Shown here piece by piece: positions 24,484 to 33,960 of a stretch of 64,000 bases of DNA. The notes beneath the pieces were generated by a model. The model saw nothing but the letters and a program-made list of their open reading frames with translations, did not search any database and was not told the origin of the DNA. A program made the position numbers and the translations under genes. Positions within the stretch are counted from its first letter, which is position 1. The number at the start of each line of letters is the position of its first letter. The DNA is from Planctomycetota bacterium (GTDB taxonomy: Bacteria > Planctomycetota > Phycisphaerae > Sedimentisphaerales > Anaerobacaceae). The stretch lies in the NCBI GenBank assembly GCA_030605475.1, contig JAUWIG010000037.1, positions 1 to 64,000 of the forward strand. The letters run 5' to 3'.

Positions 24484-25146
24484 ATGTACAGCCGAGAGAG
24501 CGAAGATAGATTTGCCAGGGCTCACCAACAGATGATAAGGCGGGACCTGATGGGGCGTGGCATAACTGATTCTGTCGTATTAGGCGTGATGGATGAGGTT
24601 CGGCGGGAAGAATTTGTGCTCGACGAGTATCAGTCACAGGCCTATGCTGATGGCCCATTGCCTATCGGAATGGGCCAGACCATTTCTCAGCCGTATATTG
24701 TTGCGCTGATGACTCAGGAACTGCAGCTCGACCCCGATTGTGAGGTTTTGGAGATTGGCACAGGCAGCGGGTATCAGACTGCTGTTTTGAGCAAGCTGGC
24801 AAAAAAAGTTTACACGATAGAGAGAATTGGCCAGTTAGCCGAGTCAGCTCAGGCGGTCTTGGGCAGATTGGGTGTTGATAATGTTGAGTTCTATATTGGT
24901 GATGGCAGTTGCGGCTGGCCGCAGCAGAGGTGTTTTGATAGGATTATCATTACCGCAGCGGTCCCGAAGATACCACTGCCGCTGATAGAACAACTTAAAG
25001 ATGGAGGTCTTTTAGTCGGGCCGGTTGGTTACGCAGGGGTGCAGGAGCTGGTGGTCTGTGAAAAGAAAAATGGGAAAATCACTGAAAGACTAATCTGTGA
25101 CGTTCGATTTGTTAAGCTGCTCGGTAAGTTCAGTTTTGAGCAATAG
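24484..25146 (+). CDS. pcm: Protein-L-isoaspartate O-methyltransferase
   Basis: Methylates L-isoaspartyl residues formed by protein ageing, the first step of their repair, with S-adenosylmethionine. The 220-aa protein contains IGMGQTISQPYIVALMTQEL at 61-80 and the SAM-binding EIGTGSGYQTAVL (90-102), then FDRIIITAAVPKIPLPLIEQL. Length is normal. A palindromic element occupies the bases immediately upstream and no clear ribosome binding site is left next to ATG 24484. recG follows after 15 bases. Confidence 0.93.
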   Translation: MYSRESEDRFARAHQQMIRRDLMGRGITDSVVLGVMDEVRREEFVLDEYQSQAYADGPLPIGMGQTISQPYIVALMTQELQLDPDCEVLEIGTGSGYQTAVLSKLAKKVYTIERIGQLAESAQAVLGRLGVDNVEFYIGDGSCGWPQQRCFDRIIITAAVPKIPLPLIEQLKDGGLLVGPVGYAGVQELVVCEKKNGKITERLICDVRFVKLLGKFSFEQ

Positions 25147-25161
25147 CACGAATCACGAATC

Positions 25162-27354
25162 ATGAAAATGCAGTCGGTAAGCGGGAAACACATAGGCAAA
25201 TCCGGCCGGTCGATGTCGTTTCAATCGATAGCTGGAAAAGCACAAAATAAGTTCAGTCTCTCGATGTCGGTTCAATATCTCAAAGGTGTTGGGCCGGCTA
25301 AAGCCAGGGCCTTTGCCCAGTTAGGGGTCGAGACGGTAGGGGATTTGTTAGAGTATTTCCCGCGGGACTGGGTCTTTGCGCCTGGCGCCATAAAGATAAA
25401 TCAAATGCAGCCTAACCATACTGTTACAATTGTGGGGTTAGTGGAGTCTGTGGACTATCAAAGCTTCCGTCGGCAGCCGATTTTTGAAGCTGTGCTTGCT
25501 GACGATACTGGCCTGTGCAGAATTGTGTGGTTTCACGGCGGGTATCTACGCAATCAAATCAAACCGGGGCAGGTAATAATGGCTTCGGGCAAAGTTGTTT
25601 TATATAAGCATCAGCTGCAGATGAACAATCCGGAATTTTTGATACTCGATGAGAAAAGTTCGGAGCCGGATGAGTATTTTGGCGGCGGCATTTATCCTGC
25701 CAGTGCCGGATTGAGCAGCAGGCAAATCAAACGAATAGTCAGACCTGTGCTTGATAACCTCGCTGAGCTTGTGTCTGAGTTTTACGACAGGGACTTTATT
25801 AAAAAGGCAAACCTAATCAGCAGAAAAGATGCATTTAGCTGGATACATTTGCCGCCGGACAAGGAAAAACTGGCTCAGGCAAAGCGCAGATTGAAATATG
25901 ACGAGCTATTTTTGATGCAGCTGGGGTTGGCATTTCGCCGGTATAGATGTAAACATTTTTCGTCGGCGACTCCGTGCAGATGCAGTGAGAAAATAGACAG
26001 CCGAATTAGAAAGCGGTTTCCGTTTTTGCCCACCGAGGACCAAAACGATTGTATAAATGAAATTGTTGCGGATATGAAAAAAACAGAGCCGATGAATCGG
26101 CTGTTGCAGGGTGACGTCGGGTCGGGAAAAACGGTGGTGGCACTTTATGCGGCTCTATTAGCTGTTGCCAATAGGACGCAAGTGGCGATTATGGCACCTA
26201 CGGAGATTTTGGCGGACCAGCATTTTATAAGCATCGAAAGATATTTAAAAAACAGCAGAGTAAAGAGGGTTTTAATAACCGGAGGATTGACCGGTAAGAA
26301 ACGAAAAGAACTTTTGCGACAGATAAAAAACGGCGAAATTGATATTGTCGTCGGAACAGTGGCGCTGTTGCAGAAAGATGTAGAATTTCACAAACTCGGT
26401 CTGGTAGTGATTGATGAGCAGCATAAATTTGGAGTCCATCAGCGAGCGGAGTTGCGTAAGCAAACCACGCCGCATTGTCTTGTTATGACGGCTACGCCTA
26501 TCCCACGGACGCTGGCAATGACTGCTTTCGGCGATTTGGATGTTTCTATTATCAAGCATTCTCCGCCGGACAGAGGAACTATTATTACACGCTGGGTTGA
26601 TAGGCAGAACCGGCGGAAGGCATACCAGTTTATCCGCGAGTGCCTCAAGGCAAAGAAACAGGCATACTTTGTTTATCCCAGGATTACTGCACTTGAGGGG
26701 CACCCCAAATACCCTTTATCGCATTTGGGGACCCAGCAAGATAGCGTCCTCAAGGCTGCAACTGAGGGATGGAAGAATCTCTCTACAGAAGTTTTTTCGG
26801 AATTTACTGTTGAGCTTTTGCATGGCAGGATGCCTTCCCCAAAGAAGCGGCAGATTATGGACAGATTTCGCAAAGGTAAAATCGATGTCTTGGTCTCTAC
26901 TGTGGTGATAGAAGTAGGTCTGGATATGCCGAACGCAACCATAATGGTTATAGAAGGAGCCGATAGATTTGGGCTGGCGCAATTGCATCAGTTGAGGGGA
27001 CGTATCGGAAGAGGGGAAGCTAAATCGTATTGTTTTTTGTTTGCCGAGACCGAAAACGAAGTGGCAAAGAACAGGCTCGAAGTAATGACCAGGAACAATG
27101 ATGGTTTTGAGATAGCTGAGTATGATTTGCGGTTGCGTGGGCCGGGTGAATTGTTTAGCACCCGGCAACACGGCTTGCCGGATTTGAAAATCGCAAATAT
27201 CATTGATGATTACGAACTGCTGGTTATGGCAAGAAAAAACGCATTCGAGCTGGTTTTACAAGACCCAATGTTAATAAAGGACGAGCACAGGAATATTCGC
27301 CAGGCGTTATTAGCCAAGTTTGGCGATTCGCTCGGATTGGTGGATGTGGCATAA
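25162..27354 (+). CDS. recG: ATP-dependent DNA helicase RecG
   Basis: Reverses stalled replication forks and migrates branched DNA. The 730-aa protein has the N-terminal wedge domain with an OB fold (residues ~85-165), then the motor with Walker A GDVGSGKT (317-324), DEQH (418-421), TATPIPRTLAM, and motif V/VI GADRFGLAQLHQLRGRIGRG. Residues ~512-530 (EGHPKYPLSHLGTQQDS) form an extra stretch between YPRI and the VLKAATEG region, encoded by a palindrome. The first ~33 residues are unusual: family proteins begin near VQYLKGVG (38). A repeat of the CACGAATCACGAATC type lies directly before ATG 25162, so the start is uncertain. Confidence 0.93.
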   Translation: MKMQSVSGKHIGKSGRSMSFQSIAGKAQNKFSLSMSVQYLKGVGPAKARAFAQLGVETVGDLLEYFPRDWVFAPGAIKINQMQPNHTVTIVGLVESVDYQSFRRQPIFEAVLADDTGLCRIVWFHGGYLRNQIKPGQVIMASGKVVLYKHQLQMNNPEFLILDEKSSEPDEYFGGGIYPASAGLSSRQIKRIVRPVLDNLAELVSEFYDRDFIKKANLISRKDAFSWIHLPPDKEKLAQAKRRLKYDELFLMQLGLAFRRYRCKHFSSATPCRCSEKIDSRIRKRFPFLPTEDQNDCINEIVADMKKTEPMNRLLQGDVGSGKTVVALYAALLAVANRTQVAIMAPTEILADQHFISIERYLKNSRVKRVLITGGLTGKKRKELLRQIKNGEIDIVVGTVALLQKDVEFHKLGLVVIDEQHKFGVHQRAELRKQTTPHCLVMTATPIPRTLAMTAFGDLDVSIIKHSPPDRGTIITRWVDRQNRRKAYQFIRECLKAKKQAYFVYPRITALEGHPKYPLSHLGTQQDSVLKAATEGWKNLSTEVFSEFTVELLHGRMPSPKKRQIMDRFRKGKIDVLVSTVVIEVGLDMPNATIMVIEGADRFGLAQLHQLRGRIGRGEAKSYCFLFAETENEVAKNRLEVMTRNNDGFEIAEYDLRLRGPGELFSTRQHGLPDLKIANIIDDYELLVMARKNAFELVLQDPMLIKDEHRNIRQALLAKFGDSLGLVDVA
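26697..26734 (+). repeat. Palindrome inserted in frame in recG
   Basis: CCCCAAAT (26703-26710) is complementary to ATTTGGGG (26723-26730), extended by GGG (26698-26700) with CCC (26732-26734) around a one-base offset. It falls where other RecG proteins have a shorter acidic link between YPRI and the next helix. Confidence 0.55.
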
Positions 27355-27484
27355 AAAATTAAAAGCTTAAAGCTAAAAGCGAGAAAACCATAATTTAAAA
27401 CTCAAAACTTGTTTTCTCTTTAGTTTGATTTTAAATTTTAAGTTTTGGTTTTACATTTCTCGCTTTGCATTTTACGCTATTGTT

Positions 27485-29269
27485 ATGCGGATACATTACA
27501 AAAACAGGCGGTTAGAGAGGGTTTTAATCGGCGTTAACGTTTTGACCTCGGCGGTGGTAGCAGCGTCGTACGTTTGCCTGTTCGGTTTTGATGAGCCATT
27601 GTTGCCGGCGCCGATTTTATATGCCGTTCAGGTTGCTCTGCTTTGTGTCTTTATTGTGGAGAAAATAATCCGGCTGTTTAATGCGGCTTCAAAAGTCGAA
27701 TTTGGACGGGCCAGCTGGTTTGAAATTCCACTTTTAGTTGCACTTGGAGTCGCTGTGTTCGGAGCTGGCCGGTGGTTCGGAAAAACTGAACCTGCGGCAG
27801 TTCAGCACGCCGCCATAGGTATTTATCTTGTTCTGCAGGTAGTTACCAAAGTTTGCAGGACGGTCGTAAATTTGGCGGCATCGGGCAGAAATCCGACTAA
27901 GATTCTTTTCGCAAGCTTTGTGGTTCTGATAACCTTAGGGGCCGGGCTTCTGTGCCTGCCGAAGTCATCGGCTACAGAAAATATAAGTTTGGTTGATGCT
28001 TTGTTTACGGCCACAAGCGCCACTTGCGTTACCGGCCTTATTGTAAAGGATACCGGAAGTGATTTTAGTTTGATGGGGAAGTTCATTATCCTGTCGTTGA
28101 TTCAGCTTGGTGGTTTGGGGATAGTCGTGTTCGGTGCGGTATTTGCCCTGCTGCTCGGCCAGGCATTGAGCTTGCGTCAATCGGTGGCGATGCAGGATTT
28201 ACTAAGTGCTCGCACACTTGGTCGAATAGGCAATATGATATTTTTTATCTTTGTTGGGACGCTGTTTATCGAAGCTGTTGGCGCGGTCAGTATGTTTGGC
28301 ATGTGGGACGATGTGCCCGGCTGGACTGGCAATGTACACGAGCAGTGGTTCTGCAGTATCTTTCATTCGATTAGCGCTTTTTGCAATGCCGGCTTTAGTT
28401 TGTTCAGCAACAGTTTCATCAGCTACAATAGAAGCTGGGCTGTGTATGTGGTTGTTTGTCCGCTGATAATTCTGGGTGGACTCGGATTTGGTGTGCTTTA
28501 CGATTTGGCCAATATCGTTGCTGACAGGGTAAAGCGATTCTTCAAAAGGCGGTTCAGTAAGCGACACCGGCTTTCGATGGAAGCGCCGAAAAGAATGCAG
28601 CTGCAGACCAGGATTGTTCTTGGCGTCAGTGCCTTTCTTATAGTTTCAGGGATGTTGGCTATACTTTTGTTTGAGCGTTATGCAAGCGCCGGAGGCTCTG
28701 CTGAAAATCCGGGAATTCTCGGCGCACTGTTTCAGTCGATTACAGCCAGGACTACCGGGTTTAATACAGTCGATATATCGAAGCTGTCGGCTTCGAGCAG
28801 ATTTGTTTTGATTTTGCTTATGTTCGTCGGGGGCTCCCCCGGCTCGACTGCAGGCGGAATCAAGACGGTAACGTTAGCGGTGGTAATAATGACCACTGTT
28901 GCGGCACTGCGAAAACGCAGCGAAGTTGAGATGTTTAAACGCTCGGTTCGGATAGTTGTCGTTGGCAGGGCGATTACTGTTACCCTGCTTTTCGTTGTGG
29001 TACTGTTCGTTGCCACGTTGGCTTTGAGTATTACTGAGAGCACAAACGGCTTTACTATGTCGGATATTATGTTCGAGGCCGGTTCCGCGCTGGGAACGGT
29101 GGGTTTGACAACCGGAATAACACCTTCTTTGACAACTGCTGGCAAATTGATTATTATTGTGGTGATGCTTGTTGGAAGATTGGGGCCGTTGACATTATTG
29201 GCGGCGCTGACGTTTAATCTGAAACCTGTTCGATACAATTATCCGGATGAGGCGATAATTGTCGGCTAA
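27485..29269 (+). CDS. trkH: Potassium uptake channel subunit TrkH/KtrB family
   Basis: Membrane pore of a Trk/Ktr potassium transporter. From ATG 27485 (MRIHYKNRRLERVLIGV) it has about 594 residues. Four membrane-pore-membrane repeats carry selectivity-filter sequences such as SATCVTGL, SAFCNAGFSLFSNSFI, ARTTGFNTVDIS and GSALGTVGLTTGITP, and the KtrB-type gate loop GGSPGSTAGGIKT. A longer reading from 27425 would add residues coded by an AT-rich dispersed repeat and is rejected. The regulatory NAD-binding partner follows 15 bases downstream. Confidence 0.92.
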   Translation: MRIHYKNRRLERVLIGVNVLTSAVVAASYVCLFGFDEPLLPAPILYAVQVALLCVFIVEKIIRLFNAASKVEFGRASWFEIPLLVALGVAVFGAGRWFGKTEPAAVQHAAIGIYLVLQVVTKVCRTVVNLAASGRNPTKILFASFVVLITLGAGLLCLPKSSATENISLVDALFTATSATCVTGLIVKDTGSDFSLMGKFIILSLIQLGGLGIVVFGAVFALLLGQALSLRQSVAMQDLLSARTLGRIGNMIFFIFVGTLFIEAVGAVSMFGMWDDVPGWTGNVHEQWFCSIFHSISAFCNAGFSLFSNSFISYNRSWAVYVVVCPLIILGGLGFGVLYDLANIVADRVKRFFKRRFSKRHRLSMEAPKRMQLQTRIVLGVSAFLIVSGMLAILLFERYASAGGSAENPGILGALFQSITARTTGFNTVDISKLSASSRFVLILLMFVGGSPGSTAGGIKTVTLAVVIMTTVAALRKRSEVEMFKRSVRIVVVGRAITVTLLFVVVLFVATLALSITESTNGFTMSDIMFEAGSALGTVGLTTGITPSLTTAGKLIIIVVMLVGRLGPLTLLAALTFNLKPVRYNYPDEAIIVG

Positions 29270-29284
29270 ATAGGAGTTGATACT

Positions 29285-29977
29285 ATGAAGCGGTTTGCTG
29301 TAATAGGATTGGGGCGGTTTGGTAGGAAACTGGCTATTGCCTTGGCAATGAGCGGAGCGGAGGTTATCGCGATTGACAAAAACAGAGAGGAAATAGAGCT
29401 GATTCGCGACCAGGTAAGTCACGCTGTCCGCCTGGACAGCACTGACGAAGAAGCGCTGAAAGCTCAGGGTGTCGATAAAGTTGATGTTGCTATCATCGGT
29501 ATAGGACAAGGACATGGCGGACAGGGTTTTGAGTCGGCAATTCTGACGGTGGTGAACCTGCGGCAAATGGGCGTAAAAGAGATTTTTGCAAGAGCAGAAG
29601 ATTTGATTGCCGGAGAGGTCTTTTCCAAGGTCGGTGCTACCGATGTAATTTACCCGGAAATCGAGTCGGCTCAAAGGTGGGCGTACAAGCTTATCGCACC
29701 GCAGATAGGCGAAAAAATCGATTTTGCGCCGGGTTACAGCTTGGCCAGAGTAAAGGCACCGGCCAGCTTCGATGGCAAGACAGTTATGGACTTGCAACTG
29801 CGGCAGAAATACAGTGTCAACCTGGTTGCAATCAAGCGGGGTGAGCACAGCAAAAGCAAAAAGAGCGAGAAGGGCGCGATTATAAACGTGCCTATGCCGA
29901 ATACCATAATTTATCTGGATGATATTTTAATGGTTGCCGGCTCCGACGCAGACCTGGCAAAACTGCCACAAGAATAA
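29285..29977 (+). CDS. trkA: Trk/Ktr potassium uptake regulatory subunit (RCK domain)
   Basis: A 230-aa cytoplasmic protein that forms a ring under the TrkH/KtrB pore and gates it by nucleotide binding. The Rossmann start KRFAVIGLGRFGRKLAIALA with GxGxxG and the acidic end of strand 2 (VIAIDKN) is the RCK_N domain. A C-terminal RCK_C domain (VKAPASFDGKTVMDLQLRQ) follows. One RCK unit of ~230 aa fits the KtrA type better than the double-length TrkA of E. coli. Co-transcribed with the channel gene. Confidence 0.92.
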   Translation: MKRFAVIGLGRFGRKLAIALAMSGAEVIAIDKNREEIELIRDQVSHAVRLDSTDEEALKAQGVDKVDVAIIGIGQGHGGQGFESAILTVVNLRQMGVKEIFARAEDLIAGEVFSKVGATDVIYPEIESAQRWAYKLIAPQIGEKIDFAPGYSLARVKAPASFDGKTVMDLQLRQKYSVNLVAIKRGEHSKSKKSEKGAIINVPMPNTIIYLDDILMVAGSDADLAKLPQE

Positions 29978-30037
29978 AGGAACTCAACGGTAAGGCCAAG
30001 TTTAGCTAAGCAACGAGTAATACTTTAGCTGGATTTG

Positions 30038-31015
30038 TCAAACTCTTCGGTATTTTCTAAGCATATCGAGTAAGTTCTGCATATCTTCGGGTAAGGGGGC
30101 TTCGAATTTCATCGTTTTCCCAGTTGTTGGGTGTTTGAATTCGAGCGTGTGGGCGTGGAGGGCGACACGGCTTATAACCGGGTCCTGCGGTGTGGGTTCT
30201 GCGTCCTGCAATTGCCACGGATAAACTAATTTGCCGCCATACATATCATCTGCGACGATAGGATGCTTAGTGTAAGATAAATGAACTCGTATCTGATGCG
30301 TTCGACCGGTTTGGGGGGTTAGCTTCAGTAAAGAGAAACCCTGAAAGCTTTCAAGCACCTCGTAAAAAGTAATTGCTTCTTTACCTATTTCGGAGCGAAT
30401 GGCGTATTTTTCTCTTACCTTTGGATGGACACCAAGAGGCGCATTTATACGGTCGGCTGTCAGTTCAGGCACGCCGTGAACTATAGCGAGATAGCTTTTT
30501 TTTACCTGACGGTTTTCGAACTGTTTGGCGATTTTCCACTGGGCTATATCGTTTTTGGTCACGACCATAACGCCAGTGGTGTTTCTGTCGAGACGGTGGA
30601 CAATCCCGGGCCGAAATTCTCCAAGGCCGCTCGATAGCTCGTCGGAATAAAACGCCAGAGCATTTACCAAAGTGCCGTGGGTATTGCCGCGAGCGGGGTG
30701 GACAATCATATCGGCCTGCTTGTTGAGGATGATTATATCGTCGTCTTCGTAAATGATATCCAGCGGGATATCTTCGGCTAAAATCTCTTTGTTCGGAAGC
30801 TGCGGTAGTGTTGATTCTATTTTATCACCTGGGCTTAGCTTAAAGCTGGGCTTGGCTACCTTGCCGTTGACCTTAACGGCTCCAGCCTTGATTACGTTTT
30901 GTATCATAGCCCGGCTGAAGTTACTGAACCGACCGTGCAGGTATTTATCAAGCCGGCGCTCTTTGATTGAGCTTCCAACTTGAAGTGTCAACGGCCCGCA
31001 TCTCGCATCTCGCAT
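30038..31015 (-). CDS. RluD-type 23S rRNA pseudouridine synthase
   Basis: Converts uridines in large-subunit rRNA to pseudouridine (RluA/C/D family). The N-terminal S4 RNA-binding domain reads RRLDKYLHGRFSNFSRAMIQ...GAVKVNGKVAKPS. The catalytic domain has the motif GIVHRLDRNTTGVMVVTKN with the essential Asp. PQTGRTHQIRVHL is the third family motif. ATG 31015 is preferred because GAGAGGTGGG lies upstream; a GTG at 31060 would add 15 residues coded by a dispersed palindromic repeat. RluD is the best match, but RluC-like specificity cannot be excluded. Confidence 0.88.
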   Translation of the reverse strand: MRDARCGPLTLQVGSSIKERRLDKYLHGRFSNFSRAMIQNVIKAGAVKVNGKVAKPSFKLSPGDKIESTLPQLPNKEILAEDIPLDIIYEDDDIIILNKQADMIVHPARGNTHGTLVNALAFYSDELSSGLGEFRPGIVHRLDRNTTGVMVVTKNDIAQWKIAKQFENRQVKKSYLAIVHGVPELTADRINAPLGVHPKVREKYAIRSEIGKEAITFYEVLESFQGFSLLKLTPQTGRTHQIRVHLSYTKHPIVADDMYGGKLVYPWQLQDAEPTPQDPVISRVALHAHTLEFKHPTTGKTMKFEAPLPEDMQNLLDMLRKYRRV

Positions 31016-31076
31016 CTCGCTTCCCACCTCTCGTGAATCGTGAATCGAACCACGATTCACGAGATACGAATTATTG
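31000..31076. repeat. Dispersed palindromic repeat (CTCGTGAATCGTG family)
   Basis: CTCGTGAATCGTG (31030-31042) is perfectly complementary to CACGATTCACGAG (31051-31063). It is flanked by three copies of CGCATCT. Similar phrases (CACGAATCACGAA) appear at 20190, 25147, 40118, 48975 and 55340. Confidence 0.65.
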
Positions 31077-31883
31077 GCTTGGCAGAGGAGGCCTTGCTAC
31101 ATTGCTATCAGGACTCCCAGACTCATCGTTTTGCGTTTGGGGTCCCGAACCCTCAGGCGTTTCCAGTTCAATCTGTGGCTGTATCGGTGCGACTGGTACT
31201 TGTTTTGGTGTTGCCTTAAAGACCACTTTTTGTTGATAATCAGCCATTGTCTCAAGGCGCAGCTTTGCTTGGGCAGCGGCTGTGGTGCCTTCGAGGTCGG
31301 CATTTGTGGTGATATCGCGATATATTTGTTCTGCACGCTCGAAGTTCCCGAGTTCTTCTTCGCACAGGCCAAAGCCGAATTTGGCTGCGGCCATTAACGA
31401 TGGATTGGATGAGGATTTCTCGATAGCTTCGGCGTAAATGGCCTTTGCACTGTTTATCACAGCTTTTACATCCTGCTCGTTCACAGTCCCAAGCCGGTAA
31501 TGTAACTCCGTCCGAAGGGCTTCCGCTTGTTTAATAAGTGCCAGAGCTGCTATCTGGTCGTCTTTTGCGTTCTGGGCGGCGGTTTGGAGATTCTCGGCGG
31601 TTCCGAGCAGCATATACGAAGCATCTACTCCCTGGGACTGGGCTTGAAGAATTTGCATCTTTTGCTGCGATAGCTGCGCGATAAGTCTTGTAAGCTCGAG
31701 TTGCTTTTGAACGCTTTCTACGTTTTTTCTATACCAGTGGAAGATGGCTGAGGACGCGACCAAAACTGCAACTACGGATACATAGATAATCGTTTTGAGA
31801 TTTTCCTTTGCCCATTGCGGCAAGTTACTCAGCCATTCGGCCAATTCGTTGGTTTTTAGCTCGTGGCGATGTTCAGGCTTCAT
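31071..31883 (-). CDS. Membrane-anchored tetratricopeptide-like protein
   Basis: A 270-aa protein with one membrane helix at about residues 31-47 (IIYVSVVAVLVASSAIF) after a basic cytoplasmic start, then a long helical region. AAKFGFGLCEEELGNFERAEQIYRDI is a clear TPR-like helix pair. The tail is proline-rich (PKQVPVAPIQPQIELETPEG). The layout resembles YfgM-like TPR proteins that accompany envelope chaperones, but that is only an analogy. It lies 55 bases upstream of the pseudouridine synthase on the same strand. Confidence 0.65.
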   Translation of the reverse strand: MKPEHRHELKTNELAEWLSNLPQWAKENLKTIIYVSVVAVLVASSAIFHWYRKNVESVQKQLELTRLIAQLSQQKMQILQAQSQGVDASYMLLGTAENLQTAAQNAKDDQIAALALIKQAEALRTELHYRLGTVNEQDVKAVINSAKAIYAEAIEKSSSNPSLMAAAKFGFGLCEEELGNFERAEQIYRDITTNADLEGTTAAAQAKLRLETMADYQQKVVFKATPKQVPVAPIQPQIELETPEGSGPQTQNDESGSPDSNVARPPLPSQ

Positions 31884-32061
31884 TTCTTTCTCCGTTTCTT
31901 CTAAAATTGTGCGGGATGAGTCCCTGTAAATTACTGCCGTCCCAGCAAGTTAGGATTCAATTGTAAACTTAGACCAGTATTGTAGCAAAAATTGTTTTAT
32001 CTTGCAATAGGTCTCTGCAGCAACTAAAATTTTAACCAAATAGTCAATTGAAAGGGCCCGG

Positions 32062-33948
32062 ATGTTCGAAATTTCCAAAAAACTGAGGATAAAAGGTTTA
32101 TTTTGCCTGCTGGTTTTAGCTGGTTCTTTCTGTCAGGCTGGCGAGTCCAGCACCAACACTGTTGGTGATGGAGATAAGACCGAGCCACCAAACGCAATAG
32201 CAGATGCTTGGGACCCAGCCAAATATATCAGCATTGATGAAGTTGTCCCTGGGATGGAGGCGTATTGTCTGACCGGGTATAAGGGTACTGAGATTGAAAA
32301 GTTTGGTCTGGAGGTTTTAAGCGTAGTCCGCAATCTAATGCCGGGCAGGGATGCGATTTTGGTTCAAGGCACGGATGAGCGCTTCATCCACACAGGCCCG
32401 GTTTCGGGTTGTAGTGGCTCACCGGTCTATATTGATGGCAGATTGGCCGGAGCGCTGGCTTTCGGATGGTATTTCAGCAAGGACCCGCTTTACGGCGTGA
32501 CACCTATCGAAGAAATGCTCAGGGTAGGCCAAGGAAATGAAGAGCAAAAAGCGAAAACCAAAAAACGGGATACGAGAATGGGTTTTGTGTTTGATTTTTC
32601 CGGGCCGATTGATTTTGCTGAGATTGACAAGAAAATTACAACTCCACCGCTTTCAGGACAACGTAACTTCACAGGTGCTGCTTTTTTACCTTGTCCGTTG
32701 ATTACCTCCGGTCTGCCGGCGCAGGTTTGTGAGCAGTTAAATACCATGGTTGAACCTTTTGGACTTATGGCCGTTTCCGGTGTCGGTGGTGGCGTGGATG
32801 TCAACAAGGCTGAGGAGGTGCAATTGGTTCCGGGAGCTTGTCTTGCCGTGCCGCTGGTGACCGGTGATATAGCAATAGAAGTAATTGGGACAGTGACCGA
32901 GGTCGAAGGTGACAAGGTTTATGGCTTCGGGCACCGCTTCCTTGGTTATGGGCCGATAGATTTGCCGATGGCCACCGGGCAAGTGCACACTGTAGTATCA
33001 AGAGTGACTCGCTCTTTTAAGTTCGCCACCGCGCTTGAAATAGTCGGCGCAATAACGACCGATGAGTCGACAGCGGTCTGTGGACGGATTGGTGCAAGGG
33101 CCAGAATGATACCGCTGACGATAACAGTGGACCGTTACAATGACCCACAGAAGCGGGTGTACAACTGCCGGCTTGCTGACAATCGGCTGCTTACTCCGCT
33201 GGTACTTCGTTATGTTGTGGCCGGGGCCGCTCTTATGCTCGGCAGACTGCCCCCGGACCATATGATTGAATATAAGGTAACTATTGGCGTAGAGGACGCC
33301 GAATCGATTACTTTTGAAAATATCTCAACCAATATTGGCCTCGATGAACTGATAATGGAAAGTGTCGGCTCGGTTGCGATACTATTAAACAATCCGTACG
33401 AAAAAGTTGACATACAATCAATTGATTTTGATATTCACATAGAGCCGAAAAATGCCGTTTCACATATATGGTCACTTGATTTGTCTGATTCGACAGCCAG
33501 GGCAGGGGAAAGCATAGAGATTGAAGTAGTTGTGGAATCGCCACGGCACCAAAAGAAAAAGTACCAGTGCAGTTTGAAAATACCTCAGAACCTGGCACCC
33601 GGCAGATATGATTTGATTGTGTGCGGTGGATATGGTTACCAGAAGTTTCTCAAGAAAGCTGCGCCGTACAAATTTGTCCCTCAGGGCCTGAAGACTCTTG
33701 TTGAGGCAATGAATAATCTTTTGGCAATCGAGCGAGATAGATTATATTGTCTTTTGGTTTTGCCGCCTGCTGGTGTTACACTGGAGAGAGCAGAGCTTCC
33801 TGATTTGCCGGCTACGAAGGTGTTGGTATTGAAGGATGCGAAAAGGACGCTGAGAACCCAGCCATATTCACGTTGGCTCGAAAACAGTTGGGAAACCGGC
33901 ACGGTTATTATTGATAAAAAAGTTACGCATATAACTGTGGAAGAATGA
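32062..33948 (+). CDS. Secreted SpoIVB-type (S55) peptidase-like protein
   Basis: A 628-aa protein with a signal peptide (CLLVLAGSFCQA, cut near residue 26). Residues 112-140 (GPVSGCSGSPVYIDGRLAG and following) match the serine block of SpoIVB/S55 peptidases, with Ser118 as probable nucleophile. The histidine block appears later as DKVYGFGHRFLGYGPIDLPM. In SpoIVB the histidine block precedes the serine block, so the order is reversed here, as in a group of large S55-annotated proteins from Gram-negative phyla. An immunoglobulin-like C-terminal part follows. Probably an envelope protease or a proteolytically inactive relative. The propeller protein downstream is 12 bases away. Confidence 0.7.
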   Translation: MFEISKKLRIKGLFCLLVLAGSFCQAGESSTNTVGDGDKTEPPNAIADAWDPAKYISIDEVVPGMEAYCLTGYKGTEIEKFGLEVLSVVRNLMPGRDAILVQGTDERFIHTGPVSGCSGSPVYIDGRLAGALAFGWYFSKDPLYGVTPIEEMLRVGQGNEEQKAKTKKRDTRMGFVFDFSGPIDFAEIDKKITTPPLSGQRNFTGAAFLPCPLITSGLPAQVCEQLNTMVEPFGLMAVSGVGGGVDVNKAEEVQLVPGACLAVPLVTGDIAIEVIGTVTEVEGDKVYGFGHRFLGYGPIDLPMATGQVHTVVSRVTRSFKFATALEIVGAITTDESTAVCGRIGARARMIPLTITVDRYNDPQKRVYNCRLADNRLLTPLVLRYVVAGAALMLGRLPPDHMIEYKVTIGVEDAESITFENISTNIGLDELIMESVGSVAILLNNPYEKVDIQSIDFDIHIEPKNAVSHIWSLDLSDSTARAGESIEIEVVVESPRHQKKKYQCSLKIPQNLAPGRYDLIVCGGYGYQKFLKKAAPYKFVPQGLKTLVEAMNNLLAIERDRLYCLLVLPPAGVTLERAELPDLPATKVLVLKDAKRTLRTQPYSRWLENSWETGTVIIDKKVTHITVEE

Positions 33949-33960
33949 TGGAAACAAAAA

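Noticed and set aside
27425-27484. Upstream start for trkH
   Set aside because: The additional 20 codons lie entirely in an AT-rich dispersed repeat, and MRIHYKNRR at 27485 is a better start.
28732-29238. A 168-codon minus-strand frame inside trkH
   Set aside because: Antisense to an unambiguous potassium channel gene; Thr/Val-rich composition is a by-product of codon bias.
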